Source of the DNA: Apostichopus japonicus
Lineage: Eukaryota > Echinodermata > Holothuroidea > Aspidochirotida > Stichopodidae
Direction of reading: 5' to 3'
Assembly (NCBI RefSeq): GCF_037975245.1
Contig: NC_092574.1
Location: 20,655,213 to 20,719,212, forward strand
DNA length: 64,000 bases
In this document: piece after piece, positions 10,981 to 21,819 of the stretch
Layout of the letters: the number at the start of each line of letters is the position of its first letter
Numbering within the stretch: the stretch's first letter is position 1
The notes under the pieces: model-generated
Seen by the model: only the letters and a program-made list of their open reading frames with translations
Told to the model about the DNA's origin: nothing
Databases searched by the model: none
Made by a program: the position numbers and the translations under genes

Positions 10981-11000
10981 CTTTTAAACCGCTGCCACCA
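10981..11000 (-). other. primer-binding site of the retrotransposon
   Basis: In element orientation the bases right after the 5' LTR are TGGTGGCAGCGG, complementary to a tRNA ending CCGCTGCCACCA. Direct contact with the LTR end (GTAACA) supports the border at 11001. The tRNA species was not identified. Confidence 0.7.
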
Positions 11001-11193
11001 TGTTACGTAGTGTGGGGTAATAAGTTCAACACAGTGTCATTCGTTGCTTTTCTTCCTTTATTTTTCAAACTCCACATACAGTATCTCCACATAACTCCAC
11101 TGCTTCCTTTCACAATTCACTATATCAATTCAACCTCTGCTTAACTCAACCTAAACAACCTCTGCTTCCTTGCAACACTATCCTCGCTATCTT
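11001..11193 (-). repeat. 5' LTR (right terminal repeat)
   Basis: Matches 4855-5047 base for base by eye. Likeness to the left copy stops after CTATCTT. The following ATGT may be part of a 4-base target duplication. Confidence 0.75.
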
Positions 11194-11387
11194 ATGTAAT
11201 AGCCTGCATGAGGCCATTTTCTTCATCGAATAATATAAAAGAGCTCTCGAACATTCTAACGTAGCCGCCTGAAACAAGATTGACAGGGGCAATTTTCCCA
11301 AAATAACACCCGAAATTAAAAAAAAAAAGTATTTTGGATCCTGATTATGAGATATTTCGGACATGATATCCCTATTTTAAAGTTGGG

Positions 11388-11512
11388 TATATGCCGCTTG
11401 CAAACCTCGGGAAGTGCCGTTTCCGGCCATCTAGAGGGTTTGTAAATCCCAAAATTTTCTTGTACGCTTCGCGCCAACTCATGGTGGCGCTACGCTTAGA
11501 TAGTCAACAAGG
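11388..11512 (-). repeat. dispersed repeat family B, copy 3 (inverted)
   Basis: GGGAAGTGCCGTTTCCGGCC, then TTTTCTTGTACGCTTCGCGCC and GGCGCTACGCTTAGATAGTC: the reverse complement of the order seen at 3636-3740. It is closest to copy 2. Confidence 0.65.
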
Positions 11513-11875
11513 TCATATCCCCCCCACTCGGAAGTACGGATCGCCGCCCATGTCCGGCAGCAACTTCGTGAGCCGAAAATTGCCGAAAGACCTTGCGAAG
11601 GTTCATTTTCGTGTTGAATTCGTGTGTCCATGTTGCCCTTCGTAAGGACATCGTGAGGGCATCTTGTCAAATCGTGTCATCTTTGTTTTAACTTCGTGTG
11701 ATCATCGGTGCCATACGAAGGAAACAAGAAGCTGCCCGATTGTCTTAGGAAGGCAACACGACTACGTGACGCCCTCGCAATGCCTTCGTGTAGCCATCGT
11801 ATTATAGTACGTTGACATTGAGATGGGACCACGGTGTCGGCGAAGACAGCCGAATTTTACTATTTGAAAGTTTTT

Positions 11876-11954
11876 GCTAGAATAACGAGATTCGAACCAG
11901 TAACCTATGAGGTACATACCCTACAGTGATTAACTATGAGCTGAACTATCCAGC
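11876..11954 (-). repeat. tRNA-like unit, probably the head of a SINE
   Basis: On the minus strand TAGTTCAGCTCATAG resembles a pol III A box, and GGTTCGAATCTC is a near-ideal B box. The ends GCTGGAT and TTCTAGC pair at six of seven positions as an acceptor stem. The anticodon arm does not fold cleanly and there is an extra length of a few bases, so a working tRNA gene is unlikely. Confidence 0.45.
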
Positions 11955-13531
11955 CAACTTGAGTTGGTAGAGAGACCTCTTTCCTGTTTTCCATTCTGGT
12001 ATTTGTATGTATAGCTTATCGATATCAACCGTGTAGGCCTGCTGATGTAACGAACTCCGTACCCCGGCACTGAGTTTTTTTTTATTCGGTAACATTTCTA
12101 AAAACCCTGAAGAGGACAGTACACAGCCGTTCAACCCCGATAGGTGCAAACAGAAAATGTTGATTAACAGCGCGATTAATTATATTCTTGGCATGGCGGT
12201 ATCGAGTCGTTCTGGCCTATATAGCCTATATACTTTAAATATGTAAGCATTTACACGCATTCTCTGTCATATTGATAGTAAATTGTAATTTTCATAACAT
12301 AATTATAATAATTTTGTTTTTGTAACAAATCATCGAAAATAGATCAACTTTATCAGGTACGGATAAAAAAAATGCCGCAAATCCCAGCTTTATCTACATT
12401 GTACACTCCTTGGCAACCTCCACGGAAACAAATATTAGAGTAGATATTTAACCAAAAATGTCGTGTATACCTAATTATAAACCCTAAATATGTCTCAGAA
12501 TGTACCATTTCACGTCATATTTTTATTGATCTAATGGAGGACCCTCCAAAACCCTTGCTACCCCCCCCCCCCCATCCAACATGGGAGTCCACTACAACGA
12601 GCCCAGGGTCACACAACGTTCTTTTGGAATTCCTAGATAAGTACAGGACTTTTGTAATATCTTAACACAGTACGTACACATCTAGTCTATTTCCCCCCAG
12701 TTTGTTATATATTACTTGTTAAAACGAGTTGTACAGAAACGACGAAAAGTTTTTTAAAAAAATCAATAAATCAATAAAAATAAAAAAAAAGGAAGAGAAG
12801 AGAAGAAAAAAGAGGCATGAAACCAAATATTAAGACTCACTATTATTACACTCACCTCATGTTTTTGGTCATATTTCCTGAATTTTGCAGTAATATCTAA
12901 AACCGTCGTTATTACGGTGTTTGCTGAATACTATGGTATAGTCTTTTACAGTGTCTATTAACTCTAACCTATATCTCAAACACGCACAAACACACAGTAC
13001 GATTACGAAACATCTGCTTTAGCCATAGAAATATCACAGTTGTTTTTCTCTCTATCTATAGAGATATATAGGCATTATAGATGACCAGCACTGCCGATGA
13101 AGGGTTAACAACGTTTCTGTGAATGATATTCTAACACACTATTTCTCAGTGTCTTTTCCCGTCCAGTACCGGTATTCTATTCCACGGAAGCCGTTGATAT
13201 TATCAGTATTATCAGTAGTAGTTTTTGAGGGCTTCTCTGGAAAGCAGTGCTTCTGCACTGAGCAGGACTACCCTCATTAAAGAAGATGACAATAATAATT
13301 TTTTCTTAAAGTACATATAGTCATTCTCTGACGTAATGCTTTGCGCAGGCACGTAGCCAGCCTTTGTGGTGTGAGGAAGTCCCTCTTTCATCTTTGAACA
13401 CACCATCCCACCCCACCCCTCTGGCGAGTGCGAAAGTAAACTGCTGGCAAAGCTCTTGTACAAAACTAATGGAATCGCCCACAATACGTTCATTATTAGT
13501 ATTTATTCTGCTTAGGCAATGCAGTAAGCAC
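11955..13531. other. intergenic, no gene seen
   Basis: AT-rich with poly-C and poly-A runs. About 12420-12640 resembles 1340-1560. Short frames here have no family likeness. Confidence 0.5.
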
Positions 13532-13535
13532 GGAC

Positions 13536-14472
13536 GTATGGAAAGCCGTTTTAACATTTAATAAGGAATTTCAGATATCTCGAAATAATTTCAGATATCT
13601 CAAATTAAATTACAGATATCTCCAATTTATTTAAGATATCTACAAATAATTGCAGATATCTTAAAATCAATTTCAGATATCTCGAAATACCAAGGAATTT
13701 CAGATATCTGAAATTGAATTCGAGATATCTCGAATTCAATTTCAGATATCTCGAATTCAATTTCGGATATCTCGAATTCAATTTCAGATATCTGAAATAG
13801 AATTTTGGATATCTCGAATTCAATTTCAGATATCTCGAATTCAATTTCAGATATCTGAAATAAAATTTCAGATATCTCGAATTCATTTTCAGATATCTCG
13901 AATTCAATTTCAGATATCTCGAATTCAATTTCAGATATCTGAAATAGAATTTTAGATATCTCGAATTCAATTTCAGATATCTCGAATTCAATTACAGATA
14001 TCTGAAATTTCCCGATTAAATGTTAAAATGGCTTTCCATACGTGCCATTTTAACATTTAATCGGAAATTTATGCATATGCATTTCAGATATCTCGAATTC
14101 AATTGCAGATATCTCGAATTCAATTTCAGATATCTCGAATTAGAATTGCAGATATCTTGAATTCAATTTCAGATATCTCGAATTCAATTTCAGATATCTC
14201 GAATTAAATTTAAGATATCTGAAATAGAATTTCAGATATCTCGAATTCATTTTCGGATATCTGAATTAGAATTTCAGATATCTCGAAATCTATTTTAGAT
14301 ATCTCGAATTCAATTTCAGATATCTCGAATTCAATTTCAGATATCTGAATTAGAATTTCAGATATCTCGAAATCTATTTAAGATATCTCGAATTCAATTT
14401 CAGATATCTGAAATAAGAAACAATTTCAGATATCTAAAATTCCCGATTAAATGTTAAAATGGCTTTCCATAC
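13536..14472. mobile_element. TIR element with a 21-bp satellite core
   Basis: The left end GTATGGAAAGCCGTTTTAAC, then ATTTAAT, is repeated inverted at the right end (GTATGGAAAGCCATTTTAAC, then ATTTAATCGGG) with one mismatch in the first 27 bases. GGAC flanks both sides (13532-13535 and 14473-14476), a 4-base target duplication. The interior is a tandem array of a unit near 21 bases, TTCAGATATCTCGAATTCAA plus one, built from the palindromes AGATATCT and GAATTC. A second inverted pair of the terminal sequence sits in the middle (about 14009-14073), so two elements appear fused. No transposase. Confidence 0.75.
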
Positions 14473-14589
14473 GGACGACTGTGTTTGATAAGAGGATGAG
14501 TCAGACCTTTAACCTTTCACAATTTTCTTATTAAATGTAATCTTCTAAGGTTTCTTTTAACTATCTATACAGGATTAATGAAGGCGATT

Positions 14590-14965
14590 CATTTGGACTG
14601 GCGTCGAGATTATGGTCAGAACTGTAATTTCCCCAATTCGTAATGTTTCTTGGCTTGGTAAGGTCATACATTCCAACTCTATTTCCCAATGTGTTTATTC
14701 TCGGTATGTGGATAAAGTCTTTTAGACACCTACCGCTATTCGTAAATGAATGGCTAATGTTTCCGAAAAATTGACGACTGAAGACTGGAATAGGTTTTAC
14801 AGTATACCCTGGGCTACAGTTTCTGAATCAAAAATCCAATATTTTCAATTCAGAGTTTTATATAGAATATTTGGGACCAATAAGCTTCAAGTTCATACCA
14901 TGAGAAAATAACTGCACCTTTTGTGATTTTCAGTTTGAGAGTATAAAACATCTGTTCGGGGGGGG
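14590..14965 (+). pseudogene. LINE (L1/Tx1-like) reverse-transcriptase C-terminal fragment
   Basis: One frame reads DWNRFYSIPWATV, then KIQYFQFRVLYRIFGTNK. After a frame slip near 14905 another frame reads CTFCDFQFESIKHLF. This is the run of motifs that closes L1/Tx1-type ORF2 proteins (YRVLHRIL-TNK followed by the C-x2-C...H zinc-like motif). The frame break and stops show it is dead. Confidence 0.6.
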
Positions 14966-16884
14966 GGGGGGGAGGGGGTGGGTAGTGTTGTACCCTCTTT
15001 TATTTAAGGGGCTGATGCTATGTTATTTAATAATCAATTCTTCTCAAAGAAAGATATTTTAACTTGGTTTTGGTGTTTATGTAGCTCACCCATACAATTT
15101 TTTTTTTATTTTATGCATGAAGCATTTCATATTCAGTGTTAACTTGTTAAGTGTATTTCTGTCGTAGATGATTATTGCTATAAATTTAAATTTACAATAA
15201 GTGTACAAAAGAACACACAACATCGATATTCTAGTACAAATAAAAGTAAATTTGAACTCATGCAGTGTAAAAGAGCTTTCGAGATACGTGAGTTTTTTCC
15301 CATTACTTCTGTTTGATTATGTGTGATTTTTCTTAGAAGAACTGTTATTTTTTTATGACGTAAATGTAATCGTTTATATAATTTGGAGTAAACTCGTATT
15401 GAAGTATGAAATTGATTATTCATTAAAAAATAAATAATAATAAAGCAATCATAAAAATATATTATATAAAAATAAATAAAAATGATATATGTAATGGATA
15501 TACTGTACCAATATACTTAAATTAAAAATGAGTAAGTGACATTCTTTTAATTTAATATTCAAGGACTGGAATTGTGGTACAGAATACACAGCAGAAATAC
15601 TGATGAAAAATCGTTAATTTTGTAACTCAATCCGTTCCTAGAACGTTTTCATTTGTTTACGTTTTCTTCTTCTGTCGCTAAATAGATGCATGGCTGGCCA
15701 AGCGATACAATAAAAGATATGGGGCTCTGAAAAATATAGGCTACATAACTATATATATAACTATATATATATAACTATAACTATATAACTATATATATAT
15801 ATGTATATATTATTTTTTTCACGCGCGGATGGGAGCAATGAGTGTGAAGGTTTTCGAATATATAAGTGCAGGTATATATGTGTAAACTAATTAATTTTAG
15901 TCTGATACAGTATACGCCATTTATATGTAGGAGCAATCTGTATAACGTTGAATAAGAATCAGCTGTGAATGAGGGAAACAAAAACGGTAAATTTTACCTA
16001 GTATTATGCATTTAGATAAAAGCTGTACCCCGAAGGAAATATAAATGTCATACATGCACAATCTACCGGCCGTTTCTAGCGGAAGAGGTAAAAGATGCCG
16101 CGAGGGGTCGGTGGGGATGGGGGGGGGGGGCATGGGGTTGGGTGAGAAGGAGGGGATACACGGACACTGCTCTAATCTTGTATAAACGGATCGCATTAAG
16201 TTTTAGCGTTGTATGCCTACTCGATGACGGAAGCTGACTACAATCTCTTATTTCAAGATGTAGGTCCTTTTCAAGCTGTGATGACTAAATATATTCCATT
16301 CCACAATGGCATCAAATTCAGAATAACATATTGTGGGGTTACGGGATGGTGGCGATGGGTCACCCGTCGTGGGGTCAGGGAGAGGGTATTCATACTTCTA
16401 CAAGGTACATATCTTTCCTTGGGTGTTGCCGGGTTGTGACCAAGGGCGTAGGAAGCGGGGAGGGGCTGGGAGAGGGACAGCCCCCACCTGAAAACATGGG
16501 GGCGGAAGTATGCTTCCGCCCCCCCCCCCACCAGTCGTCGAGGGTAAAAACCCCTTTCATTTTTGTAGGCCTACTATTTTCTGAAATTCAGAACGTAGTC
16601 TTTCACCATTGTTCAGACTTTTTAGTATACTGCGATTATTGGGAATCACTATCTCCGCCGGAAATTCGCTAGCGTTTGAGCATACCGTCGGTATAGGTCA
16701 GGCATACATACTGACATAGTACATGCACCATCGCCGCTACTCCGTAGTTCATGCATATCACGTATAGCACGTACACGTTGGCAACTCCACGCAAGATGAG
16801 TAAAGTAAATCAGGAAATATGAGAAAATTTAATTACAAATTCAGACATTTGTGGCACTAAACAGCATCTGATGGCCTCTAATTG
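14966..16884. other. intergenic, no gene seen
   Basis: G-runs near 14960, AT-rich DNA, TATA-type dinucleotide runs near 15750-15810 and another poly-C/poly-G stretch near 16500-16530. No supportable gene. Confidence 0.5.
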
Positions 16885-17013
16885 ATCAAAAATTTTCAAA
16901 CGGGGAGGGCTGCCCCTCCCCATTGGAAATTTTTAAGACCCCTCCCCCAGGACGGCGATCACAATCCATCATGCATCAGCCCCCATGACAAAAATACCTT
17001 CTTACGCCAGTGG
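16885..17013 (-). repeat. dispersed repeat family A, inverted copy
   Basis: On the minus strand: CCACTGGCGTAAGAAGG, GATCGCCGTCCTGGGGGAGG, GGTCTTAAAAATTTCC, AATGGGGAGGGGCAGCC. Same block order as 2042-2235. Confidence 0.6.
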
Positions 17014-18098
17014 TTGTGATAGGTTAAGAAGCCTATACCTGAAGGTTGGGAGTGTACGTCAATTACAAGACAATTAAACAGTTCAATTTGAGTTGACGAT
17101 CATGCTGGTTTATTTACACATCTTCTTCTCTCATATTACTGAGAGAGAATTTACAATGAAAAGTTAACAAATTGACGAAAAGTATATATAAATAAGACAA
17201 AATCAATATTAGATATGTATATATGGCCTGCAATTATAGAAATTGAGACCATCTGATTTCAGAAGTTATAATTAAATCTGCAGACCAAATGCTATGTATT
17301 TGCCGTTGGAGAGAATATCGTGGGATGGTATTTACAAGGTCAACATCATTGGTAGCTATAGGGGTAGGGGCTTAAACATTCAATTTTACTGTTAATTGCA
17401 GGCTGCCATATAAAGGCTTCAAATTCTCGTTGACAAGAAACGTTGAAACATACTAGAAAATGATATATTTATATTTAAATGATCTTGGAACTCAAAATTA
17501 GTATGATGGAATGTGCATGGAGAACCTAGAAAGTAACCAAACTCCTGTATGTATTTCAGTTGTCATCAAATCTGTGGCTGGGGCGAAGGATTTGATGGGG
17601 AAAGGGGGGGGGGGGACTTACTCTCACTTTTGTGGAAGATTTCAATAGTGCCCCTTTCATAAATTAAAAGTGCCCCTTTATAATAATAGAAAGTAACCTG
17701 TCTCAATTTTTGTAATTAAAACAGTTTTTGATTTATTTAATTAAAGAGGAGGGATTTTGTAGTTTTGTTGTAAATAGTACATACACAAATGGGATTTAAA
17801 GTTCCCAGTGTTAAAAAAAGTGAGGACAAAATGTATCTCAAAAGTGCCCTTTTGTTGACAAACATTCAAATAGTCCTAAACTGGGATGTGTAGTAAAGCC
17901 GGAATGCATAGACCGAGGCAGTCTGGTCAGATTAACCCATAAGCGAATAAGTATTTAACTTTAGGCCATCTCTTGTTTCAGGATTTTCCAAGTGTTCAGA
18001 TTTGCACATAGTATTTGAGAGTGGTTCAAGGTACGCTGAAAAGTTTGTTTTTTGGAATTTTTTTTTTCTGATGTGCAAAATACAAGTTAATGGAACCT
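17014..18098. other. intergenic and probable 3' region of the SLC35G-like gene
   Basis: No reading frame of note. A minus-strand AATAAA (TTTATT on plus) near 17729 is a candidate poly(A) signal for the gene ending at 18099. Several loose copies of AGTGCCCCTTT occur at 17645-17850. Confidence 0.4.
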
Positions 18099-19109
18099 CT
18101 AGTTATTTTCAGCAGTTTCTTGTCTTGATGTTAGGAAAGTCTTGATATATAGTAACACTGTTGATCCAACAGTGAAGACTACACCGAGTAAAGTAACTAA
18201 GAAGACAGTACGGCCTTTGAAAATAAATTCAAACATGAAATTTAGTGGAATACAGAGTGAAATAGCGATGGCTACTATCAGAACATTCTCCATCTTAACG
18301 GCATTCATGTATAAATAAAAGCACAATATTGTTACCACACCTAACAGAATACAATAACATATCGCTTGGTTTGTCTCTGGCAACTGCCATGAACTTGTTA
18401 GTGTGAGATATACCGATGAAATAACCAAACCGTTACACCCGGCCATGAAAGAAACCAAACATGGGTCCTCTGTATCTCGGTGGGCTAGAGAACGGGCAGC
18501 GATTAATACCAATGTATTAAACCCTAGACCAACGGCGGAGGATAATATCCCTAGCAACGCGTGCCCGGTCACGGCAGTATCCACACTGTAGGCTGCACCT
18601 TGGTCGGCCATTGTTGTCTTACATATGCAAACTAATCCGATACAGTTTATAACTGTGAGAACACCGTCTAACCAATCGAAAGATTCACCGAGCAAGACGC
18701 AGGCTGCTATCGAGGATGGTATCGGTTGATTGAAAAGAATCACTCCCGCGTCGGCAGCGGAGATAAACGACATCGCGGTTACCGCTGCGAATACAGCAGC
18801 CGCATCAAACAAACCGAATGATATGTTTATTACAAGATCCCAAGCGGTATATCTTTGACTTTCGTTCCACGAAATAAATAGAACGAAAACGAGAAGGAAA
18901 CAACTCCGAATAAACAGAGCTTGCATTGGGTGTACCATGTGGACCACTGCTTCAGTGGCGATAAGTTGAGCCGCCTGTGTGATACCGGCACCAGCAGCCC
19001 AGATTAAGCCAGTTCTTTGAGTGAAAAATGACATCCATTCCGTCGCAGAGTTGTATCTCGCGCCCACAGTGGATTGATTCTCATCAGGTTGCGATGGGTG
19101 TTGGTTCAT
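18099..19109 (-). CDS. SLC35G-like drug/metabolite transporter (two EamA domains)
   Basis: A single-exon frame of 336 residues with about ten hydrophobic segments forming two EamA repeats (about 33-150 and 185-325). The N-terminal 30 residues are polar and likely cytosolic. Recognisable pieces are GLIWAAGAGITQAAQ, PMQALFIRS, FNQP and LLGESFDWLDG in the first half and LIVAIAISLCIPLNFMFE in the second. The SLC35G/TMEM20 family sits in internal or plasma membranes. Its substrates are poorly defined, so none is assigned. The start is the first ATG after an in-frame stop. Human SLC35G1 is slightly longer, so this is near full length. A decayed paralogue lies 17 kb to the left on the same strand. 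The coding exon has no introns, as in some family members. Retroposition is possible but not shown. Confidence 0.82.
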   Translation of the reverse strand: MNQHPSQPDENQSTVGARYNSATEWMSFFTQRTGLIWAAGAGITQAAQLIATEAVVHMVHPMQALFIRSCFLLVFVLFISWNESQRYTAWDLVINISFGLFDAAAVFAAVTAMSFISAADAGVILFNQPIPSSIAACVLLGESFDWLDGVLTVINCIGLVCICKTTMADQGAAYSVDTAVTGHALLGILSSAVGLGFNTLVLIAARSLAHRDTEDPCLVSFMAGCNGLVISSVYLTLTSSWQLPETNQAICYCILLGVVTILCFYLYMNAVKMENVLIVAIAISLCIPLNFMFEFIFKGRTVFLVTLLGVVFTVGSTVLLYIKTFLTSRQETAENN

Positions 19110-19504
19110 TTCAAAATAAGAGCCAACGGGGAACTTTCTGTTCGCAGATATACCTCGTTAAAAATTCCAGTCTGTGGAATGAGAAATTTGAACCAGAATA
19201 TTGGAATGTAGCTCAAGACTGTTATGAGAGGTCGACAGTCTAGGATAATCAATGAGGAGGGGGTTGGCGGTTTTGAAGTTACTACCGCCGAAACAGTTCT
19301 GAATCAGAAAACATTGGTGAAATGTAAGGAATAGACACGCGCAAGGCGTGCTAAACAATTCCCCTAGACTATATGCATCTTATTACGATCAGATTTATAC
19401 ATTGGTATAGGTAATACAAGTGCCCAAACAATTTCAGAGTTGGAGAGGGTGGGGTTGTGGAGACGCCCCATGTATATGAAGGTGGATATGTATTGCACCC
19501 CGTC

Positions 19505-19915
<411 letters not shown>

Positions 19916-19939
19916 AATATTATTATTATTATTATTATA

Positions 19940-21239
19940 ATTCACATATTAGATGCATACCTTTAAAAGAAAATAGAAGGAATGGAATCATGGGAAGGCA
20001 AAGAGTCGGCACAGGACACGCACGCACGCACGCCCGCCCCATCCCCTCCCCTTCAGGCATATCAAATTCCCGTTGACCCTATATATAAACTGGAAATGCA
20101 TGCCTATTTCAAGTTCAAACACGTCCCTTCTCCCAATTCAACATGATGCAATCTAAAGAACCAAAAATGTATAACTTGCTTTTCATTTTAATATATAATT
20201 ATTTTCACTTACCCCTTCGATCCTTTCATATTTACGGTCCTAGCCATAATACAATGTTTTCCTCTATATTTTGTCAGATACCAAATATAAGTAACTGAAT
20301 ATAGCAGCCCTACTTAGTGCATGTATACTCATAGTTTCGCAAGTTTAGTAACTTTTGAAGTGTTCCATTACAGCGCATTGCCATGATAAACACTGATAAT
20401 GAAAAGAGTTAAGCATTTGATGGTACGCGAAGTCACATTTAGCAGAATTTCTTTAGGTGAAAAGTTAAAATCCTAATAAAAAAAAAAACTGTTAGCAAAC
20501 TGCTCATCCACTAATTAGCCTGTGTAAGAGAATGTATAAAATTAAGTTGGCCTTACGTTTCGATCCTATATAGCAGGATCTTCTTCAGAGGCTAAAATAA
20601 GTTAAAACCCCTTGTAATAGTCTCGTGGCAGCCGACATTCTAACATGGATACGACAACCTACCTTAGTGAAGTCTTACTTTCATGGATAGCTCCTTGTTG
20701 ACGACAAAATCAAAGAGAAAACAGTCAATGAAACTAATTTTCAATGTTCGGTTGCGGTATGATGTGTGTTAGAGAAACGTACGTAGTTTCCACATCACAT
20801 AGCCTATACAGAATATGCATGTCAATATTGACGTCTGTACTGACGTGCATATAGGCTATACCCGCATAAAGAATGGTTTCGCAAGATTTAATCTGTTGAT
20901 CTACTGAAATCAGATAGGCCTATTCCATCACCGTGAATTGCACGGTGATGGGTCTCGGGGACATTTGTCAACAGAAGTTTTGACGTTATTAACAATTATT
21001 CTGCTTCTGCTTCTGTTAGATACTCGTTAAAACCCCTCTCGGGTATCACAAAGAGAATGTTGGTGCGCAGCGCAGCAGTGCTAATAACAATGCGTGGGCA
21101 ATCTTGTCTTAAACACCTCAAGACCAGGGCCCTCTTTAACGACCAAGGATTGTGAATTCAAGTCTTTTATGGTCCTAGGATAGAAACTATACTGAAAAGC
21201 ACGATGGTTATGTGGAATTTGTTATAGCGGCCAAGCCTC
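19940..21239. other. intergenic, no gene seen
   Basis: Contains a perfect 11-base hairpin at 20925-20951 (CCATCACCGTG, loop AATTG, CACGGTGATGG), an imperfect inverted repeat at about 20798-20865 (ATAGCCTATA...TATAGGCTAT), and a ribozyme-like motif at 20556-20588 listed separately. Confidence 0.5.
20556..20588 (-). other. hammerhead-ribozyme-like core, possibly a Penelope-like remnant
   Basis: On the minus strand CTGAAGA, then a hairpin (GATCCT, loop, AGGATC), then GAAACG. A hammerhead core reads CTGATGA, stem II, GAAA. Here one core base differs (A for T), which would be expected to weaken or abolish cleavage. Such cores occur in the terminal repeats of Penelope-like retroelements. Confidence 0.3.
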
Positions 21240-21500
21240 CCTGGTTTCAAGAAGGGATTAGTCTCGTTTGGGACTGCCATTAATAATTTGGTAAAAGAGC
21301 ATAAGTCTGGCCCTTTTCCTTCTTTCTGTGAGAGGTTCCCACTTCAAAGTCTTCAAGATCTCAGTGACGCTGGATTGCCTACGGAAATCACGAGTTACAA
21401 AGCGTGCTGCCTTCCCTTTTCCTTTATGAAATGGAAATACCTTTCTATGAGTGAATCGGGTCCTCAGGACTGTAGTGGCCTTACCTTTCCCATAAGGCTT
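21240..21500 (-). pseudogene. non-LTR retrotransposon ORF2 C-terminal fragment
   Basis: The minus-strand frame contains KAARFVTRDFRRQSSVTEIL, then TLKWEPLTERRKRARLMLFYQ. It is the same motif series as the better-kept fragment at 23085-23600 (RAARFV...SVTDML...LNWDTLENRRSKARL). It is truncated at both ends. Confidence 0.65.
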
Positions 21501-21819
21501 GGCGAAGTGAAATGTCAAATAGAGTTCAATGAACGACCATTAACATCAGGAATTATGCACCCCCCCCCCGCCCAAAAAAAATTGCTTTGAAATGTTAAGT
21601 TTGATAATGTGTAAAAATTCAACGCGGATGGCCCGATTATAATTATCTGTAGGTCTAAAGCACTGGGCATTCTCTTTTTCCCCATGTCTCTTAATTGTCG
21701 ACACGGGAGAATAATAGGACTATACTACCTCCTCCTGCGCGTCAAATTAATTAATTTGACTCCTTAGGTCGTGTTGTAAATGTTAGTTTTTCCAGTTTGA
21801 GATTATACGAGAGAAAATC

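Larger units (their letters stand above)
4855..11193 (-). mobile_element. LTR retrotransposon, Ty3/gypsy-type with IN before RT (Gmr1-like)
   Basis: Two direct repeats of 193 bases (4855-5047 and 11001-11193), identical as read, bound a 6.3-kb unit with one long minus-strand Gag-Pol frame. Next to the right repeat the plus strand reads CCGCTGCCACCA, the form of a tRNA 3' end, as expected of a primer-binding site. A purine tract on the minus strand adjoins the left repeat. The domain order Gag, protease, integrase, RT, RNase H is that of Ty1/copia, yet RT and integrase are of Ty3/gypsy type. That combination is known for Gmr1-like elements of deuterostomes. Identical terminal repeats and an unbroken frame point to recent insertion. 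ATGT occurs at 4854-4857 and again at 11194-11197 and may be the target duplication, but the first copy overlaps the repeat start, so the exact ends are unsettled. Confidence 0.88.

Noticed and set aside
11876-11954. tRNA gene
   Set aside because: The A and B boxes and an acceptor stem are there, but the anticodon arm does not fold and the length is too great, so a SINE-type remnant fits better.
13605-13991. 128-residue minus-strand frame with a seven-residue SRYLKLN-like period
   Set aside because: It is only the 21-bp satellite read in an open frame. The unit length is a multiple of three and there is no start context or other gene signal.
13536-14477. CRISPR-like array
   Set aside because: The units are direct tandem copies without unique spacers, and the genome is animal.
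21258-21590. Host gene exons on either strand
   Set aside because: The minus-strand residues match LINE ORF2 C-termini, and the plus-strand frame is its shadow.
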